Shown: positions 51,021 to 61,943, counted from the first letter of the stretch. The stretch is 64,000 bases of DNA from CAVORB01 sp963698495 (GCA_963698495.1 CAVORB010000001.1:1-64000); one strand, 5' to 3'. The notes: generated by a model not told the origin, from the letters alone. Translations and numbers: made by a program.

Positions 51021-53663
51021 TCAACCGGACGCCGGCTCGCCGTACAGGCGCCCGCGGCGGACCAGGGCCTTCTCGATCTCAACGGCGAAGAGCACCAGGG
51101 AGGCAAGAGCGAAGCACACGGCGAGGTCAAAGAGCGGAAGCGGCTGGGTCTTGAAGATGGGGTTCAGGAAGGGCACGTAGATGACCGCGAGCTGCAGCCC
51201 AACGCTGAGCAGCACGGCGCCGAGCATGGGCAGGTTGCTCGTCACGCCGATGCTGAGCAGGGAGCTGCGCTCGCTGCGAACCGCGAGCGAGTGAAAGAGC
51301 TGGGAGATCGTAAGGACGGTGAAGACGATCGTCTGCCAGTACTCGGCGCCCCGGGCAATGGCCCAGGCCTGCGACATGATCGACAGCCCGCCCACGAACA
51401 GCCCGACCCAGACGATGTGCTGCCACATGCCGTGGGCGAAGATGCTCTCCGCGGGCGGCCGCGGCTGGCGGCGCATCACGCCGGGCTCGGCCGGTTCGGC
51501 GGTGAAGGCAAGGCCCGGCAGGCCGTCGGTCACCAGGTTGATCCAGAGGATGTGGATCGGCAGCAGCGGTACCGGCAGGCCGAGGAACGGGGCCAGGAAC
51601 AGGGTCCAGATCTCGCCGGAGTTGCTGCTCATGGTGTCCTTGATGAACTTGCGGATGTTGTCGAAGACCCGCCTCCCCTCGCGCACCGCGCTGACGATGG
51701 TGGCGAAGTTGTCGTCCAGGAGCACCATGTCGGCCGCCTCCCGGGCCACGTCGGTCCCGCGCTCCCCCATTGCCACGCCGATGTTCGCGCGCTTGAGCGC
51801 CGGGGCGTCGTTGACGCCGTCCCCCGTCATGGCCACGAACTCCCCGCGGGCCTGCAGGGCCTTGACGATGCGGATCTTCTGCTCGGGGCTGACGCGGGCG
51901 TAGACCCGGATGTGCTCGACCCGCTTATCGAACGCGTCGTCCCCGAGGTCGGCGAGATCCGCCCCGGTGATCACGCCGTCGCCGTCAGCCGCGATGCCCA
52001 GCCGTTTTGCGATGGCGCTGGCCGTTCCCGGATGGTCGCCGGTGATCATGACCGGCGTGATCCCCGCCGAGCGGCAGTCGGCCACCGCCCCCTGCGCCTC
52101 CGGGCGCGGCGGATCGATCATGGCGACGAGCCCGAGCAAGGTGAGCCCCTGCTCGGCGCTGTCGATCGGCTCCGGCAAGGTGTCGAAGCGGCGGCGGGCC
52201 AGCGCCAGCACGCGGTAACCTCCGCCCGCGAGACGCTCGGCGTACCCGGCCAGACCCTCCTCGTCAAGCTCGCGGTTCCCGTCGACCCCCAGCGCGTCCC
52301 GGCAGCGGGGAAGCAGCACCTCCGGAGCACCCTTGACATAGGCCATCACGCCCTCGCCGTGGCGATGCAGGGTCGACATGAGCTTGCGGGTGCTGTCGAA
52401 GGGGATCTCGGCGACACGCGGAGAGCTCAGCGCCAAAGCGTCCTTGTCGTAACCCGCGTCCCGCGCGGCGACGTACAGCGCGACCTCGGTCGGGTCGCCC
52501 ACGGGCGCACCCTCCCGCTCGGCGACGTCATTGCTCAGCGCCAGGGCCCGGCCGAGCGAATCCCAGGGATCATCCGCCGCATCCGCAAGCCCGCGGCGCT
52601 CCTCCCCGCCCGCCACCACCGCCTCCACCCGCATGCGGTTCTCGGTCAGGGTGCCGGTCTTGTCGGAACAGATGTAGGTCACCGAGCCCAGGGTCTCGAC
52701 CGCCGGCAGGCGCCGCACCAGGGCCTTGTGCCGGCTGAGCTTGCGCGCCCCCAGTGCGAGCGAGACGGTGATCACCGCCGGCAGGGCCTCGGGGATCGCC
52801 GCGACCGCGAGGCTCACGGCGGTGAGGAACATCAGCACCAGCGGCTGGCCCTGCAGCATGCCGGAGACGAACACGATCGCGCAGATGGCCAGCACCGCCA
52901 GCGCCAGGTAACGGCCGAAACGGGCAAGGCGCTCCTGCAGCGGGGTCCGCACCCCCTTCTCCTGGCCGAGCAGGCCGGCGATGCGGCCGAGCTCGGTGCC
53001 CATCCCTGTCGCCACAACCACGCCCGCTCCCCTCCCGCGGGTCACGTGGGTGCCCTTGAAGGCGAGATTGCGACGGTCCCCCAGAGAGACGTCGGTCTGG
53101 TCCAGGGCGCCGGTCGTCTTCCCGACCGGCTGCGATTCCCCGGTCAGGGGGGACTCGTCGACCTGGAGGTCCGCCGCGGCCACAAGTCGCAGATCGGCCG
53201 GCACCAGGGCGCCGGCCTCGAGCAGCACCAGGTCACCAGGGACCAGCTCGCGTGCGGGGACGACGCACAAGGCCCCGCCCCGCCGCACCCGCGCCTCCGG
53301 GGCGGCCATGTCCCTGAGCGCGGCCACGGCCCGCTCTGCGCGGTACTCCTGAACCGCCCCGATCAGGGCGTTGAGGACCACGATGACGAGAATGGCCAGG
53401 GTGTCCAGGGGCTCGCCGATGAGGCCCGAGATGAAGGCGGCGGCGAGCAGGACCAGGATCATGAAATCCGCGAACTGGGCCAGGAACATGGCCAGGGGCG
53501 CTCGCCGGCGGCCCTCGGCGATCAGGTTGGGGCCGACGTCGCCCAGCCGCCTGGCCGCCTCATCCGGATCCAGTCCTGCCTCGGCGTCGGTCCCCAGCCG
53601 CGTGACCGCCTCCGCAGCGGGCACGCGGTGCCAGGCGAAAGGCTGCTCGATCTCGCGGTCCAT
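51021..53663 (-). CDS. P-type cation-transporting ATPase, type II (880 aa)
   Basis: Domains in order: cation-ATPase N-terminal (AWHRVPAAEAVTRLGTD), actuator with DESPLTGESQPVGK, M4 with AIPEALPAVITVSLALGARKLSRH, the phosphorylation motif ICSDKTGTLTENRM (Asp about 330), nucleotide-binding KGAPEVLLPRC, hinge MTGDGVNDAPALKRANIGVAMG, and M6 with WINLVTDGLPGLAF. The N-x-x-T-D set in M6 fits Ca2+ (or Mn2+/Na+) pumps of the SERCA/PMR1 class; M4 has PEALP where PEGLP is common. It starts directly after the VIT-family stop codon, so the two are co-translated. Confidence 0.92.
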   Translation of the reverse strand: MDREIEQPFAWHRVPAAEAVTRLGTDAEAGLDPDEAARRLGDVGPNLIAEGRRRAPLAMFLAQFADFMILVLLAAAFISGLIGEPLDTLAILVIVVLNALIGAVQEYRAERAVAALRDMAAPEARVRRGGALCVVPARELVPGDLVLLEAGALVPADLRLVAAADLQVDESPLTGESQPVGKTTGALDQTDVSLGDRRNLAFKGTHVTRGRGAGVVVATGMGTELGRIAGLLGQEKGVRTPLQERLARFGRYLALAVLAICAIVFVSGMLQGQPLVLMFLTAVSLAVAAIPEALPAVITVSLALGARKLSRHKALVRRLPAVETLGSVTYICSDKTGTLTENRMRVEAVVAGGEERRGLADAADDPWDSLGRALALSNDVAEREGAPVGDPTEVALYVAARDAGYDKDALALSSPRVAEIPFDSTRKLMSTLHRHGEGVMAYVKGAPEVLLPRCRDALGVDGNRELDEEGLAGYAERLAGGGYRVLALARRRFDTLPEPIDSAEQGLTLLGLVAMIDPPRPEAQGAVADCRSAGITPVMITGDHPGTASAIAKRLGIAADGDGVITGADLADLGDDAFDKRVEHIRVYARVSPEQKIRIVKALQARGEFVAMTGDGVNDAPALKRANIGVAMGERGTDVAREAADMVLLDDNFATIVSAVREGRRVFDNIRKFIKDTMSSNSGEIWTLFLAPFLGLPVPLLPIHILWINLVTDGLPGLAFTAEPAEPGVMRRQPRPPAESIFAHGMWQHIVWVGLFVGGLSIMSQAWAIARGAEYWQTIVFTVLTISQLFHSLAVRSERSSLLSIGVTSNLPMLGAVLLSVGLQLAVIYVPFLNPIFKTQPLPLFDLAVCFALASLVLFAVEIEKALVRRGRLYGEPASG

Positions 53664-53666
53664 CGC

Positions 53667-54236
53667 TCAGGTCTGGATCAGGACGATCACAGCGACCGTG
53701 ACGACGGCGATCAATAGGGTCTTCACGCCGCTCCAGAGCCAGGAGGTACCACCGACCCGGCCGAGAAACACGCCGAGAGCGAAGATGCAGAGAAACGCGG
53801 TGGCGATGGCAGCCGGCAGCGGCTCCATGGGAAGCGGCACCCCGGCGCGGGCGAGCCAGAGCGGCCCAAGGATGACGAGCGAGATGAGAACGGGCGAAGC
53901 GCCGTTGACCAATGCGATCAGCCACGGCAGCACACGGGCGGCATTAGCCTGCTCGCTGCCCGACAGATCGGCCACCATGGCCTCCTCGAGCTCCGCCAGC
54001 ACCCGCCGGCGCTCCGCCGACTCACTGAGGTAGGCGCTCGTCAACCCGCTGATGCCGAGGGCAACGGCGGCGCCAAGGCAGGCGCCGATCGCGACCCCGA
54101 TGGGAACCTCGCCGCCGAGGTGAAAACCCGTGATCAGACCAAGCATGGTCAGGGCCCCGTCGAATCCGTTGACTACGGCGTAGCGCCGCACGATCTCCTG
54201 GGGACGGGACGAGAGGAGAACTGCGCGCCGGCGCAT
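53667..54236 (-). CDS. VIT1/CCC1-family-like membrane protein (189 aa)
   Basis: Begins RRYAVVNGFDGALTMLGLITGF, the first-helix Asp motif of VIT/CCC1 iron-manganese transporters. SGLTSAYLSESAERRRVLAELEEAM, the cytoplasmic metal-binding helix, and three more membrane helices follow. Compared with typical VIT1 (~230 aa) the cytosolic domain is short. GGGAG lies just before the ATG at 54236. It lies between DUF211 and the P-type ATPase, suggesting a divalent-cation theme. Confidence 0.7.
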   Translation of the reverse strand: MRRRAVLLSSRPQEIVRRYAVVNGFDGALTMLGLITGFHLGGEVPIGVAIGACLGAAVALGISGLTSAYLSESAERRRVLAELEEAMVADLSGSEQANAARVLPWLIALVNGASPVLISLVILGPLWLARAGVPLPMEPLPAAIATAFLCIFALGVFLGRVGGTSWLWSGVKTLLIAVVTVAVIVLIQT

Positions 54237-54268
54237 CAACTCCCGGGCCTCCCGTCAGTCCGACCCCG

Positions 54269-54538
54269 TCACTGGGATTCCTCCGCCCCGCCCATCACCT
54301 CGACCTCATCCACGCTGTGCAGCGAGGCGCCGAACTCCCCGATGGCCGCCTGGATGCGCTCGCAATCGATGTCTTGGCCTTCGATCACAACCTGGAGGGT
54401 CTCGGTCTTCTCGTCCAACTCCACCACCGTCACCTTAACCCTGATTCCCTCCTGGCGGGCGAGTGACCTGCCGAACTCGATCGCACCCGGCTGATGGGGC
54501 TTGAGGACGTCGAGCACCAACCGCTTTACCCTGACCAT
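54269..54538 (-). CDS. DUF211 protein (89 aa)
   Basis: VRVKRLVLDVLKPHQPGAIEF, VTVVELDEKTETLQVVIEG and IGEFGASLHSVDEVEV cover the whole DUF211 domain, a ferredoxin-like fold mostly known from archaea and some bacteria. Structures of archaeal members suggest metal binding, but the role is unknown. The ATG at 54538 is 20 bp after the GH57 stop. It is next to two likely cation transporters. Confidence 0.8.
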   Translation of the reverse strand: MVRVKRLVLDVLKPHQPGAIEFGRSLARQEGIRVKVTVVELDEKTETLQVVIEGQDIDCERIQAAIGEFGASLHSVDEVEVMGGAEESQ

Positions 54539-54558
54539 CTGCGCCGCAGCCCCTTCGC

Positions 54559-56025
54559 TCAGGCGAGATCGTAGTTCAGGATGTCCGTCGCCCGACGGCA
54601 GATCTCGCGTCCGTAGTCCGTCCACAGCCCCTGCCCCCAGTAACGGTAGCAGCTGGTCTGGGAGCACATGAGGTGGAAAAGGGCATTGCGAAAACGCGGA
54701 TCATCGGTGGGGACGCCCGCCAGCAGGACCTTCTCGTTGAACAGCGCGCTGACCTCCTCCATCGGCCCCAGCACGTTGTCGTAGCCCTGTACCCAGGACA
54801 GGTCGTTGGTCCAGCTGCCGCCGTCCATGTGGAAGCGATGATCCGAACGCTTGAGCTCGTCGATCACCTGCTCCAGACGCTCGGGGCCATCGCCCGGGGT
54901 CATGTGCTCCCAGATCTTGTGATGGAACAGCGGCTGGATCTCCGGCAGATCCGATTCCTTGATGCCGAGGGCGAACAGGTGCTCTAGATACTCGCTGGCG
55001 TTCATCAGGGGCACGTCCGATCCGCTCGCGGCCCGCACCGCCTCCATATACTTGGGGGGAAACTCGTTCATCATGACCCCGCCGTTCTCGCCGTCGGCGA
55101 TCTGGGTCACGAGCGGCGGAACTCGCTTGCCGGCCAGCTCCCACGGATGCAGGCCCTGCGCCTCGTACCAGGGCTGCATCTGGGCGACCAGCTTGGTGTC
55201 GCTGCCCTGGGTCTTGACGATGGCGATGATGCTCGCCGTCTCGCCCTTGGAGTTGGCGCACACCAGCCGGTGGGGCAAATGGGGCCGCTCGGGGTGCCGA
55301 CCGTTCTCGGGCTGCTCCACAGAGTGCTCCTGAACCAGCACCCACTGGTAGCCGCAGTCCTTGAGGGTCTTGACGAACTCATAGGCCACGTCGGGGTGGT
55401 TGGGCAGCGCCATCTCGGACGGCGAGAATCCGCGCACCCGCTCCAACGCCTCCCAGCCGAACATGGCCGCGAAATGGTGCTGCCAGGCGCGCACGTGCAG
55501 GCGGAAGTCCTGCACCGGCGTGGAGGGAGCGACCGCGTGTCCCCAGGGCATGCCGAGCCACTCCACCGCCCAGTTGAGCTCGGGGTTGCAGGTGATGCGC
55601 CGCAGGCTCTCGATCACCTCGTCCTGCCCCATCTGACGAAGGCCGTGCAGCAAGGTGCCGGAGTATTCCAGCATGGCCCGCGGCGACTTGCCCTCCCCGA
55701 TCAACTCGGGAATGAACTCACCCATGCGCTTGTAGCACCAGACAAACACCGGGGCATTGTGGTTATCGCCAATGTCCTGATGCTCCATCATGTACTGCAG
55801 GTTGCTGATGATCGCCGCCGTGCGCAGGTCGTCGCCGCCGGCGGGGATCAATGGCTGGTGCATGTGCAGCGCGATGGCGCTGGCGGCACGGATGGCGCCG
55901 AAGTCGACCCCGCCCTGGTCCTTAAACAGGCTTTTGCGCGCACCCGCGGTCACTGCCTTCTGCACACTGGTCTCTGAACCTGAAACGTTGGGGACGCCTT
56001 CGACATATTCGGGGAGCTGCTTCAC
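54559..56025 (-). CDS. Glycoside hydrolase family 57 protein (488 aa)
   Basis: Carries the GH57 motifs: AIALHMHQPLIP (HQP), GFSPSEMALPNHP, and VTQIADGENGGVMMNEFPP, where the conserved acid residues lie. A C-terminal helical region follows (GGSWTNDLSW, CYRYWGQGLWTDYG). GH57 enzymes act on alpha-glucans (amylase, branching enzyme, 4-alpha-glucanotransferase). No signal peptide is seen, so it is probably cytoplasmic, for storage glucan. Start GTG 56025 with AAAAGGA upstream; the nearby ATG CCG TGA is only a two-codon frame. Confidence 0.88.
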   Translation of the reverse strand: MKQLPEYVEGVPNVSGSETSVQKAVTAGARKSLFKDQGGVDFGAIRAASAIALHMHQPLIPAGGDDLRTAAIISNLQYMMEHQDIGDNHNAPVFVWCYKRMGEFIPELIGEGKSPRAMLEYSGTLLHGLRQMGQDEVIESLRRITCNPELNWAVEWLGMPWGHAVAPSTPVQDFRLHVRAWQHHFAAMFGWEALERVRGFSPSEMALPNHPDVAYEFVKTLKDCGYQWVLVQEHSVEQPENGRHPERPHLPHRLVCANSKGETASIIAIVKTQGSDTKLVAQMQPWYEAQGLHPWELAGKRVPPLVTQIADGENGGVMMNEFPPKYMEAVRAASGSDVPLMNASEYLEHLFALGIKESDLPEIQPLFHHKIWEHMTPGDGPERLEQVIDELKRSDHRFHMDGGSWTNDLSWVQGYDNVLGPMEEVSALFNEKVLLAGVPTDDPRFRNALFHLMCSQTSCYRYWGQGLWTDYGREICRRATDILNYDLA

Positions 56026-56186
56026 GGCATGAATCCTTTTGTTGGAGGAATGGATTTGGATCGGTCTTGCGCACGAGGCGCGGGGCGTCGGCGACTGGAG
56101 CGTGGGACCGCTCTCTCAGCCGCCGGGTGGAGGGGGGTCCGGACCATCAGAACAACCAGCCCTCGCGCCAGGTCCCGGCCCTGGTC

Positions 56187-57437
56187 TCAGTCGCCGGCGT
56201 CGGACGGGCCGCCCGCTGATGCGGTACCCGCCGCGGGCGTGTCCGGCCCTTCCTCGCTCAGATGCAGACGCACCCGTTCGAGCGCCTGGCGGGAGCCGTC
56301 GATATCCGCGCGGGCCCTGGGCACCCACTCCTCGCCCCAGTAGAAATTGCAGCTGGTCTCGGCGCGAAGCAGGCGCCAGCGCGCCTCCTCGAGCTCGTGC
56401 TGGAAGCCGGGGTCTCCGGCCAACGCCCGTTCGGTCGCCTGGTCTTGGGCCCCCTGGATCGCCTCGCTGAGGTCCTCGATCTCCCGCAAGGCCTGCTTCT
56501 GGGTCTCGGAGCCGGTCCATTGCGTGAAGTCGCGGCCGTGATGCCAGCCCGTGTTCCAGGCGCCGGTCCGCACACGGACCTCGCCATGGACCCCGTGCAC
56601 GTTGAGATAGTCGCCGATGAAGGTGGGCGCCAGGCGCACGCCGCCGGAGCGGAAGCGCTCCAGGAACGGCTGATAAAATGCGCTCCAGAAATTGGCCCCC
56701 TGGGTGGAGTTGCGGAACCAGCCGCCGTTCTCGCCGTCGGTGCAGGTGGTCACCAGCGGAGGGAAATCGCACCACTTGGTGCGCTCCGTCACCTCGTCGA
56801 GGAACCACTGCACCTCCATCCCGGCCTCCTGCGCGTTGGAGAGGTCGCGATCCCGAACCACGACCACGATCTCGTCCTCCCCATAGCGGGCGAGGTGCGG
56901 GCGGTAGCGCAGCTCCTGCCAGCTCATGGGACCGACCGGCTCCACGTGCTCGCTGTCCACCAGCACGTAACGATAGCCGAACCGCCGCAGCAGGGGGATC
57001 AACTCCATCGAGAACGCCATTTCCGGCGGCCAGAACCCTTGGAAGCGCGGTCTCCAGAAGAGATGGCGGGCGATACCAAGCCAGCGCTCGACATGCTCCG
57101 GGCGGTCGGCCTCGGGGATCAGCGGCAGCACCGGGTGGTAGTAGCCGGTGCCCAGAATCTCGAACAGATCCTGGTTCTGGAAGTGCCAGAGCAGGGAACC
57201 GCAATCGATGATCCCGTACACGCGCTCCTGGAACGCGGGATCCGACAGGGTCTCCAGCAGCGTCCCGGACATGGAAAGGTGAACCCGGGCAACGTCCTCG
57301 TAGCCCCACAGGCTGCGCGGGATGCGGTCGATGGCGTACAGGATCTCCTTCGCCTCCCAGTTCCCGTCATCCAAAAGCTGCTGCAGATTGAACGGCGGCT
57401 GGTGGAGATTGAGAACGAGGGCGTGATGGGCAATCAT
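56187..57437 (-). CDS. Glycoside hydrolase family 57 protein, second member (416 aa)
   Basis: Opens HHALVLNLHQPPFNLQQLLDD (HQP motif), then GFWPPEMAFSMELIPLL (likely nucleophile region), VDSEHVEPVG, and TTCTDGENGGWFRNSTQG. CNFYWGEEWVPRA resembles the C-terminal CYRYWGQG of its neighbour. The two differ strongly and likely have distinct steps of alpha-glucan handling. AGGGG lies eight bases before the ATG at 57437. The tail from about residue 395 is Pro/Ala/Gly-rich. A 161-bp gap separates it from the next GH57 gene. Confidence 0.88.
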   Translation of the reverse strand: MIAHHALVLNLHQPPFNLQQLLDDGNWEAKEILYAIDRIPRSLWGYEDVARVHLSMSGTLLETLSDPAFQERVYGIIDCGSLLWHFQNQDLFEILGTGYYHPVLPLIPEADRPEHVERWLGIARHLFWRPRFQGFWPPEMAFSMELIPLLRRFGYRYVLVDSEHVEPVGPMSWQELRYRPHLARYGEDEIVVVVRDRDLSNAQEAGMEVQWFLDEVTERTKWCDFPPLVTTCTDGENGGWFRNSTQGANFWSAFYQPFLERFRSGGVRLAPTFIGDYLNVHGVHGEVRVRTGAWNTGWHHGRDFTQWTGSETQKQALREIEDLSEAIQGAQDQATERALAGDPGFQHELEEARWRLLRAETSCNFYWGEEWVPRARADIDGSRQALERVRLHLSEEGPDTPAAGTASAGGPSDAGD

Positions 57438-57515
57438 CCTGCGGACCCCTGTACGCGTACGACCAAGAGGAAAATGTCGAAACTCTCCACGCCCCTCGCG
57501 CGAGGCAAACCAGCC

Positions 57516-57602
57516 TCAGAGCACCAAGGCAACGAGCGGCGCCAGCGCCATCAGCCCGACGACGGCAAAGACCACGACGACTCTGATTGAATTTGGATGC
57601 AT
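57516..57602 (-). CDS. 28-residue single-span membrane protein
   Basis: GGAGGGG lies eight bases before an ATG at 57602 encoding MHPNSIRVVVVFAVVGLMAL and a further eight residues to a stop. Nearly the whole product is one transmembrane helix. It lies upstream of the GH57 pair on the same strand. The strong ribosome-binding site is the main support. Confidence 0.45.
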   Translation of the reverse strand: MHPNSIRVVVVFAVVGLMALAPLVALVL

Positions 57603-57835
57603 GACCTGGCCCCTCCGGGGCACCCGGGCATCTGCCGCGGCAATCATGGAAGTCTTCACAAACTGCCTGATCATTTTACGCCCTGTCGCATCATTTTGCC
57701 GCATGGCCGAGCCCGCAACACCCGCCCGGCGAGCAACACCTGCCACTGAAAGGGCCGGCGCGACCCGCCGCTCGACTGCTTGATCCCGTGGGAATACGCC
57801 GGCACTATCTGACCAGAGCCACCCAGAGCCGCACC

Positions 57836-58075
57836 ATGCCCCACGTCATCGTCGATCCCGAGTCCAAGTCCCTCGGCGAGCGTTTCGCGCTCGTCAAGAC
57901 CAAGCGCCGGAATCGCGCCCGCTACCCCGAGGCCTGTGTCACACCGATGGCGGACGAGCGGGAGGCCCGCGCCGGTGCGGATGCCAGCCGCGACCTGCAT
58001 CCGGCGATCGTCTACGGACCCTCGAAGTCGTCCGAGGGCCAGCGCATCTACTACCTCGTACGTTGGCTCGACTGA
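57836..58075 (+). CDS. Small soluble protein of unknown function (79 aa)
   Basis: MPHVIVDPESKSLGERFALV, a basic stretch (KTKRRNRARYP), an acidic middle, and HPAIVYGPSKSSEGQRIYYLVRWLD. No membrane segment, no recognised domain. It lies just upstream of the ABC exporter genes and ends 34 bp before their GTG start, so it may share their transcript. Confidence 0.5.
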   Translation: MPHVIVDPESKSLGERFALVKTKRRNRARYPEACVTPMADEREARAGADASRDLHPAIVYGPSKSSEGQRIYYLVRWLD

Positions 58076-58109
58076 ACCCGCCAATCCACATCGGCAAGGA
58101 CGGGCGAGC

Positions 58110-58828
<719 letters not shown>

Positions 58829-58832
<4 letters not shown>

Positions 58833-61343
58833 TGCCTGTCCTACTGCGCGCGAGCCTTCGCTACCTCCGGCGCCACCCCTGGCAATCCTGGCTATCGGTG
58901 ATCGGCATCGCCCTGGGTGTCGCGGTGGTGGTCGCCGTCGACATCGCCAACCACAGCGCCCGGACCGCCTTCCGGATGTCCGTGGAACGCATCTCCGGCA
59001 AGGCGACCCACCAGATCGAGGCGGCCAGCGGGGCGATCCCGGAGGAGTTCTACGTGCGCCTGCGCCTGGAGCAGGGGTTCGCTACCGCGGCCCCGGTGAT
59101 CGAAGGCACGGTCCGCATCGGGGAACAAAGCTTCACGCTGCTGGGGCTCGACCCCTTCGCGTCGCTGCCCTTCCTGCAGGGCGGGAGCCGGCCATCGGCA
59201 TTGAACCTGCCGGCGCTGCTGACCGCACCAGGCGCCTTGCTCCTGGGCGAGGAGGACGCCCGCAGCCTGGGGCTGGAGACCGGTTCCGACCTGGAGCTCG
59301 AGGTGGCGGGCAGGCAGCGAGCGGCGTTCGTGGCGGGCACGCTTCGCTCCGGCGACGTTGCGACGCTCGAGCGGGCTGATCATGGCGGACATCGCCACCG
59401 CCCAGGAGCTGCTCGACCGCCTGGGCGTCCTCGACCGCATAGACCTGATCCTCGATGAGGCGAAGGCGGCGCAACTCGCCGCTACCCTCCCTCCGGGCAT
59501 GCGCCTGGTGCCGGCCGAACGCCGGAGCCAGACGCTCACCCAGATGACGCACGCGTTCCACACCAACCTCACCGCCATGAGCCTGCTGGCCGTGCTGGTG
59601 GGCGGTTTCATCATCTATAACACCATGACCTTCGCCGTGCTGCGCCGCCGTCCGCTGCTCGGCACCCTGCGCACGCTCGGCGTGACCCGGGGTCAACTCT
59701 TCGCCTTGGTGCTCGCGGAGGCGACTGCCTTCGCGCTGCTGGGCTCCGCGATCGGCATGGCGGTGGGGATCGGCATCGGCTGGGGGCTGGTGCAGCTCGT
59801 CACCCGGACCATCGATGACCTCTACTTCGCCTTGACCGTCAGCCAGCTCGTCGTCTCCCCCTGGTCCCTCGCCAAGGGGGCGGCAATGGGCATCCTGATC
59901 ACCCTGATCGCCGCCCTGGGACCGGCCTGGGAGGCCGCCGCCTCGGAGCCGCGGGAGGTGCTGCGGCAGCACCGGATCGAGCGCGCAGCCGGCCGCCTGC
60001 TGCCCGGAGTGAGCGGTCTCGGAGCCCTGCTCCTGGTGGCCGGGCTCATGACCGCACAGATCCCGAGCCGCTCCATCGGCCTCGGATTTCTCGCGCTGTT
60101 CCTGGCGGTGGTAGGCTTCAGCCTGTGCGTGCCCCTCGGACTCAAGGCGTTCGGGCTTGCGCTGACCCCCGTTCTCGGGCGGGTGGCAGGCCCCGCGGGG
60201 AGGCTCGCCGCCCGCGGCATCAACGCCTCCATCGCCCGCACGGGCATCGCGGCCGCCGCCCTGACGGTCGCGGTATCGGCGACCGTGGGCGTCGGGATCA
60301 TGATCGACAGCTTTCGCGGCAGCGTGGCCGAGTGGCTCGAGTACACCCTCGCGAGCGACCTCTACCTCTCGGCACCCACCGCGGCCGAGAGCCCCAGCGG
60401 CGGCCTGCCGCAAGGGATCGCGGAGAGGCTGCGAGCGTTGCCGGGCGTCGCCGCGGTCAGTCAGGGACGGCGGGTCGAGGTCGAGGCCAGTACGGGGCCG
60501 GTGCCCTTGCTGGCGCTGGAGGCGTCCTCGCGCAGCCGCGACGGCTTCCGCTTCCAGGGTCGTGAGATGCCCGATCTATGGAGCCGGTTCGAGGCGGGAG
60601 AGCTGATCCTGGCCTCCGAGCCCTATGCCTATCATCACGGGGTCGGCGTCGGCGACCGGCTCCAGCTTTTCACCGCCCGCGGCTGGAAAGACTTCGAGAT
60701 CGGCGGCCTGTTCCGCGACTACGGCTCGGATCGCGGCATGCTGGTCCTACCCCGGCACCTGTACGCCGAGCTGTGGGGAGATCCAGGCGTATCCACCGTG
60801 GGTATCGCGCTCACGCCGGGCACGCCGCTCGACCAGGCCCTGAACCGCGTGCGATCCCTGGCCTCGGCATACGATCAGGAGGTCCGGGTCCAGGCGAACC
60901 GCAGGATTCGGGAGCAGTCGCTCGAGGTATTCGACCGCACTTTCGTCATCACCCGAGTGCTGCGGCTACTGGCCCTGGGCGTCGCTTTCGTCGGCGTGCT
61001 CAGCGCCCTCATGGCCCTGCAGCTCGAGCGGGCCAGGGAATACGCCATTCTGCGCGCGACCGGGGTCACCCGGGGACAGTTGCTCGCGCTGGTGGTGCTG
61101 CAGACATCGGCGATCGGACTGGCGGCGGGAATGCTGGCGATTCCGCTCGGCTGGATCCTCGGCAGCATGCTCATCCACGTGGTCAACCTGCGCTCCTTCG
61201 GCTGGGACATGGACATGGTCGTCCCCGGCTCGGCCCTGATCCTAGGGCTCGCGCTGGCCTGGGCGGCGGCCCTGCTGGCGGGACTCTATCCCGCGTTCAA
61301 GGCCGCGCGCTCCCGGCCCGCGGATGCGCTGCGGGACGAGTGA
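58829..61343 (+). CDS. FtsX-family ABC permease with one frameshift (about 837 aa when repaired)
   Basis: Frame 1 (58829 to about 59375) holds helix 1 (SWLSVIGIALGVAVVVAVDIA) and part of the first periplasmic domain. Frame 2 (from about 59370) continues GLIMADIATAQELLDRLGVL, the membrane block with FIIYNTMTFAVLRRRPLLGTL and TRGQLFALVLAEATAFALL, a second periplasmic domain, and a final FtsX block with YAILRATGVTRGQLLALVVL. One base too many near 59370 separates them; total length minus one is 838 codons, normal for this family. Both halves look functional, so it may be a sequencing artefact. Confidence 0.85.
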
Positions 61344-61360
61344 TCGCGGCGCGATGCGCG

Positions 61361-61804
61361 CTACCGGACTCTCGAGTTGCCCAGCTGCTCGTAGTAGTAA
61401 TCGGCGAAGCGCTGGTCCTCCGCGATCGCATGGTTGAAGAACCAGCGTTTGATGCCCTCCGCGGTCTCGGCGTCGATGCAGGGGGCGCCGCTCTCCTCCA
61501 GCTCGCGCCTGATCTGGATGAATTCGGCCATCTGGAGGGAGTGTTCCGTCCTGTGTTCCTCGTAATGCGGATAGGCGATCGATTGCAGAAACGACTCCTC
61601 GCGGCCGAAATGCGCCCGCACGTGTTCGATGACCGCGTCCAAGCGGTCGAGCAAGGGAGACGTCCCCTCTTCGGTGTCACCGCCGCGCTCGCGTCCGTTT
61701 CGGCAGAAGAGCAGGTTCATCAGCCGCACCATCTCTTGATGGTCCGCGTCGAGCGTTTCGATTCCCAACAGCCACTCCTCGCGCCAGATCAGCAGGCTCG
61801 TCAT
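61361..61804 (-). CDS. Bacteriohemerythrin (147 aa)
   Basis: Hemerythrin four-helix bundle with di-iron ligands: ETLDADHQEMVRLMN (His), HVRAHFGREESFL (His and Glu), YPHYEEHRTEHSLQM (His, His) and FFNHAIAEDQRFADYY (His, Asp). It binds O2 at a di-iron centre for oxygen sensing, delivery or storage. The ATG at 61804 fits the family's usual start, though a GTG at 61813 is possible. It lies convergent to the permease gene, 17 bp away, and is otherwise alone. Confidence 0.9.
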   Translation of the reverse strand: MTSLLIWREEWLLGIETLDADHQEMVRLMNLLFCRNGRERGGDTEEGTSPLLDRLDAVIEHVRAHFGREESFLQSIAYPHYEEHRTEHSLQMAEFIQIRRELEESGAPCIDAETAEGIKRWFFNHAIAEDQRFADYYYEQLGNSRVR

Positions 61805-61943
61805 AGGCTCCACGGTTTCGCCGATTACCGGCGGGTCGACGCCGGCGGGGCATCACCCCGCCAGGCGTTCCCGAAAAGGATAGCTCGAATTTGCGCGGCC
61901 GGGTATTGCACACCCGCTGGAGCAGCGCGCGACACGCCGCACA

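Noticed and set aside
50910..53717. 935-codon open frame on the plus strand
   Set aside because: It is antisense to the complete P-type ATPase, has Arg/His/Gln/Gly-rich composition and no domain; a by-product of GC-rich codon use.
56262..57590. 442-codon plus-strand frame opposite the GH57 gene
   Set aside because: Antisense shadow; the GH57 motifs on the other strand are decisive.
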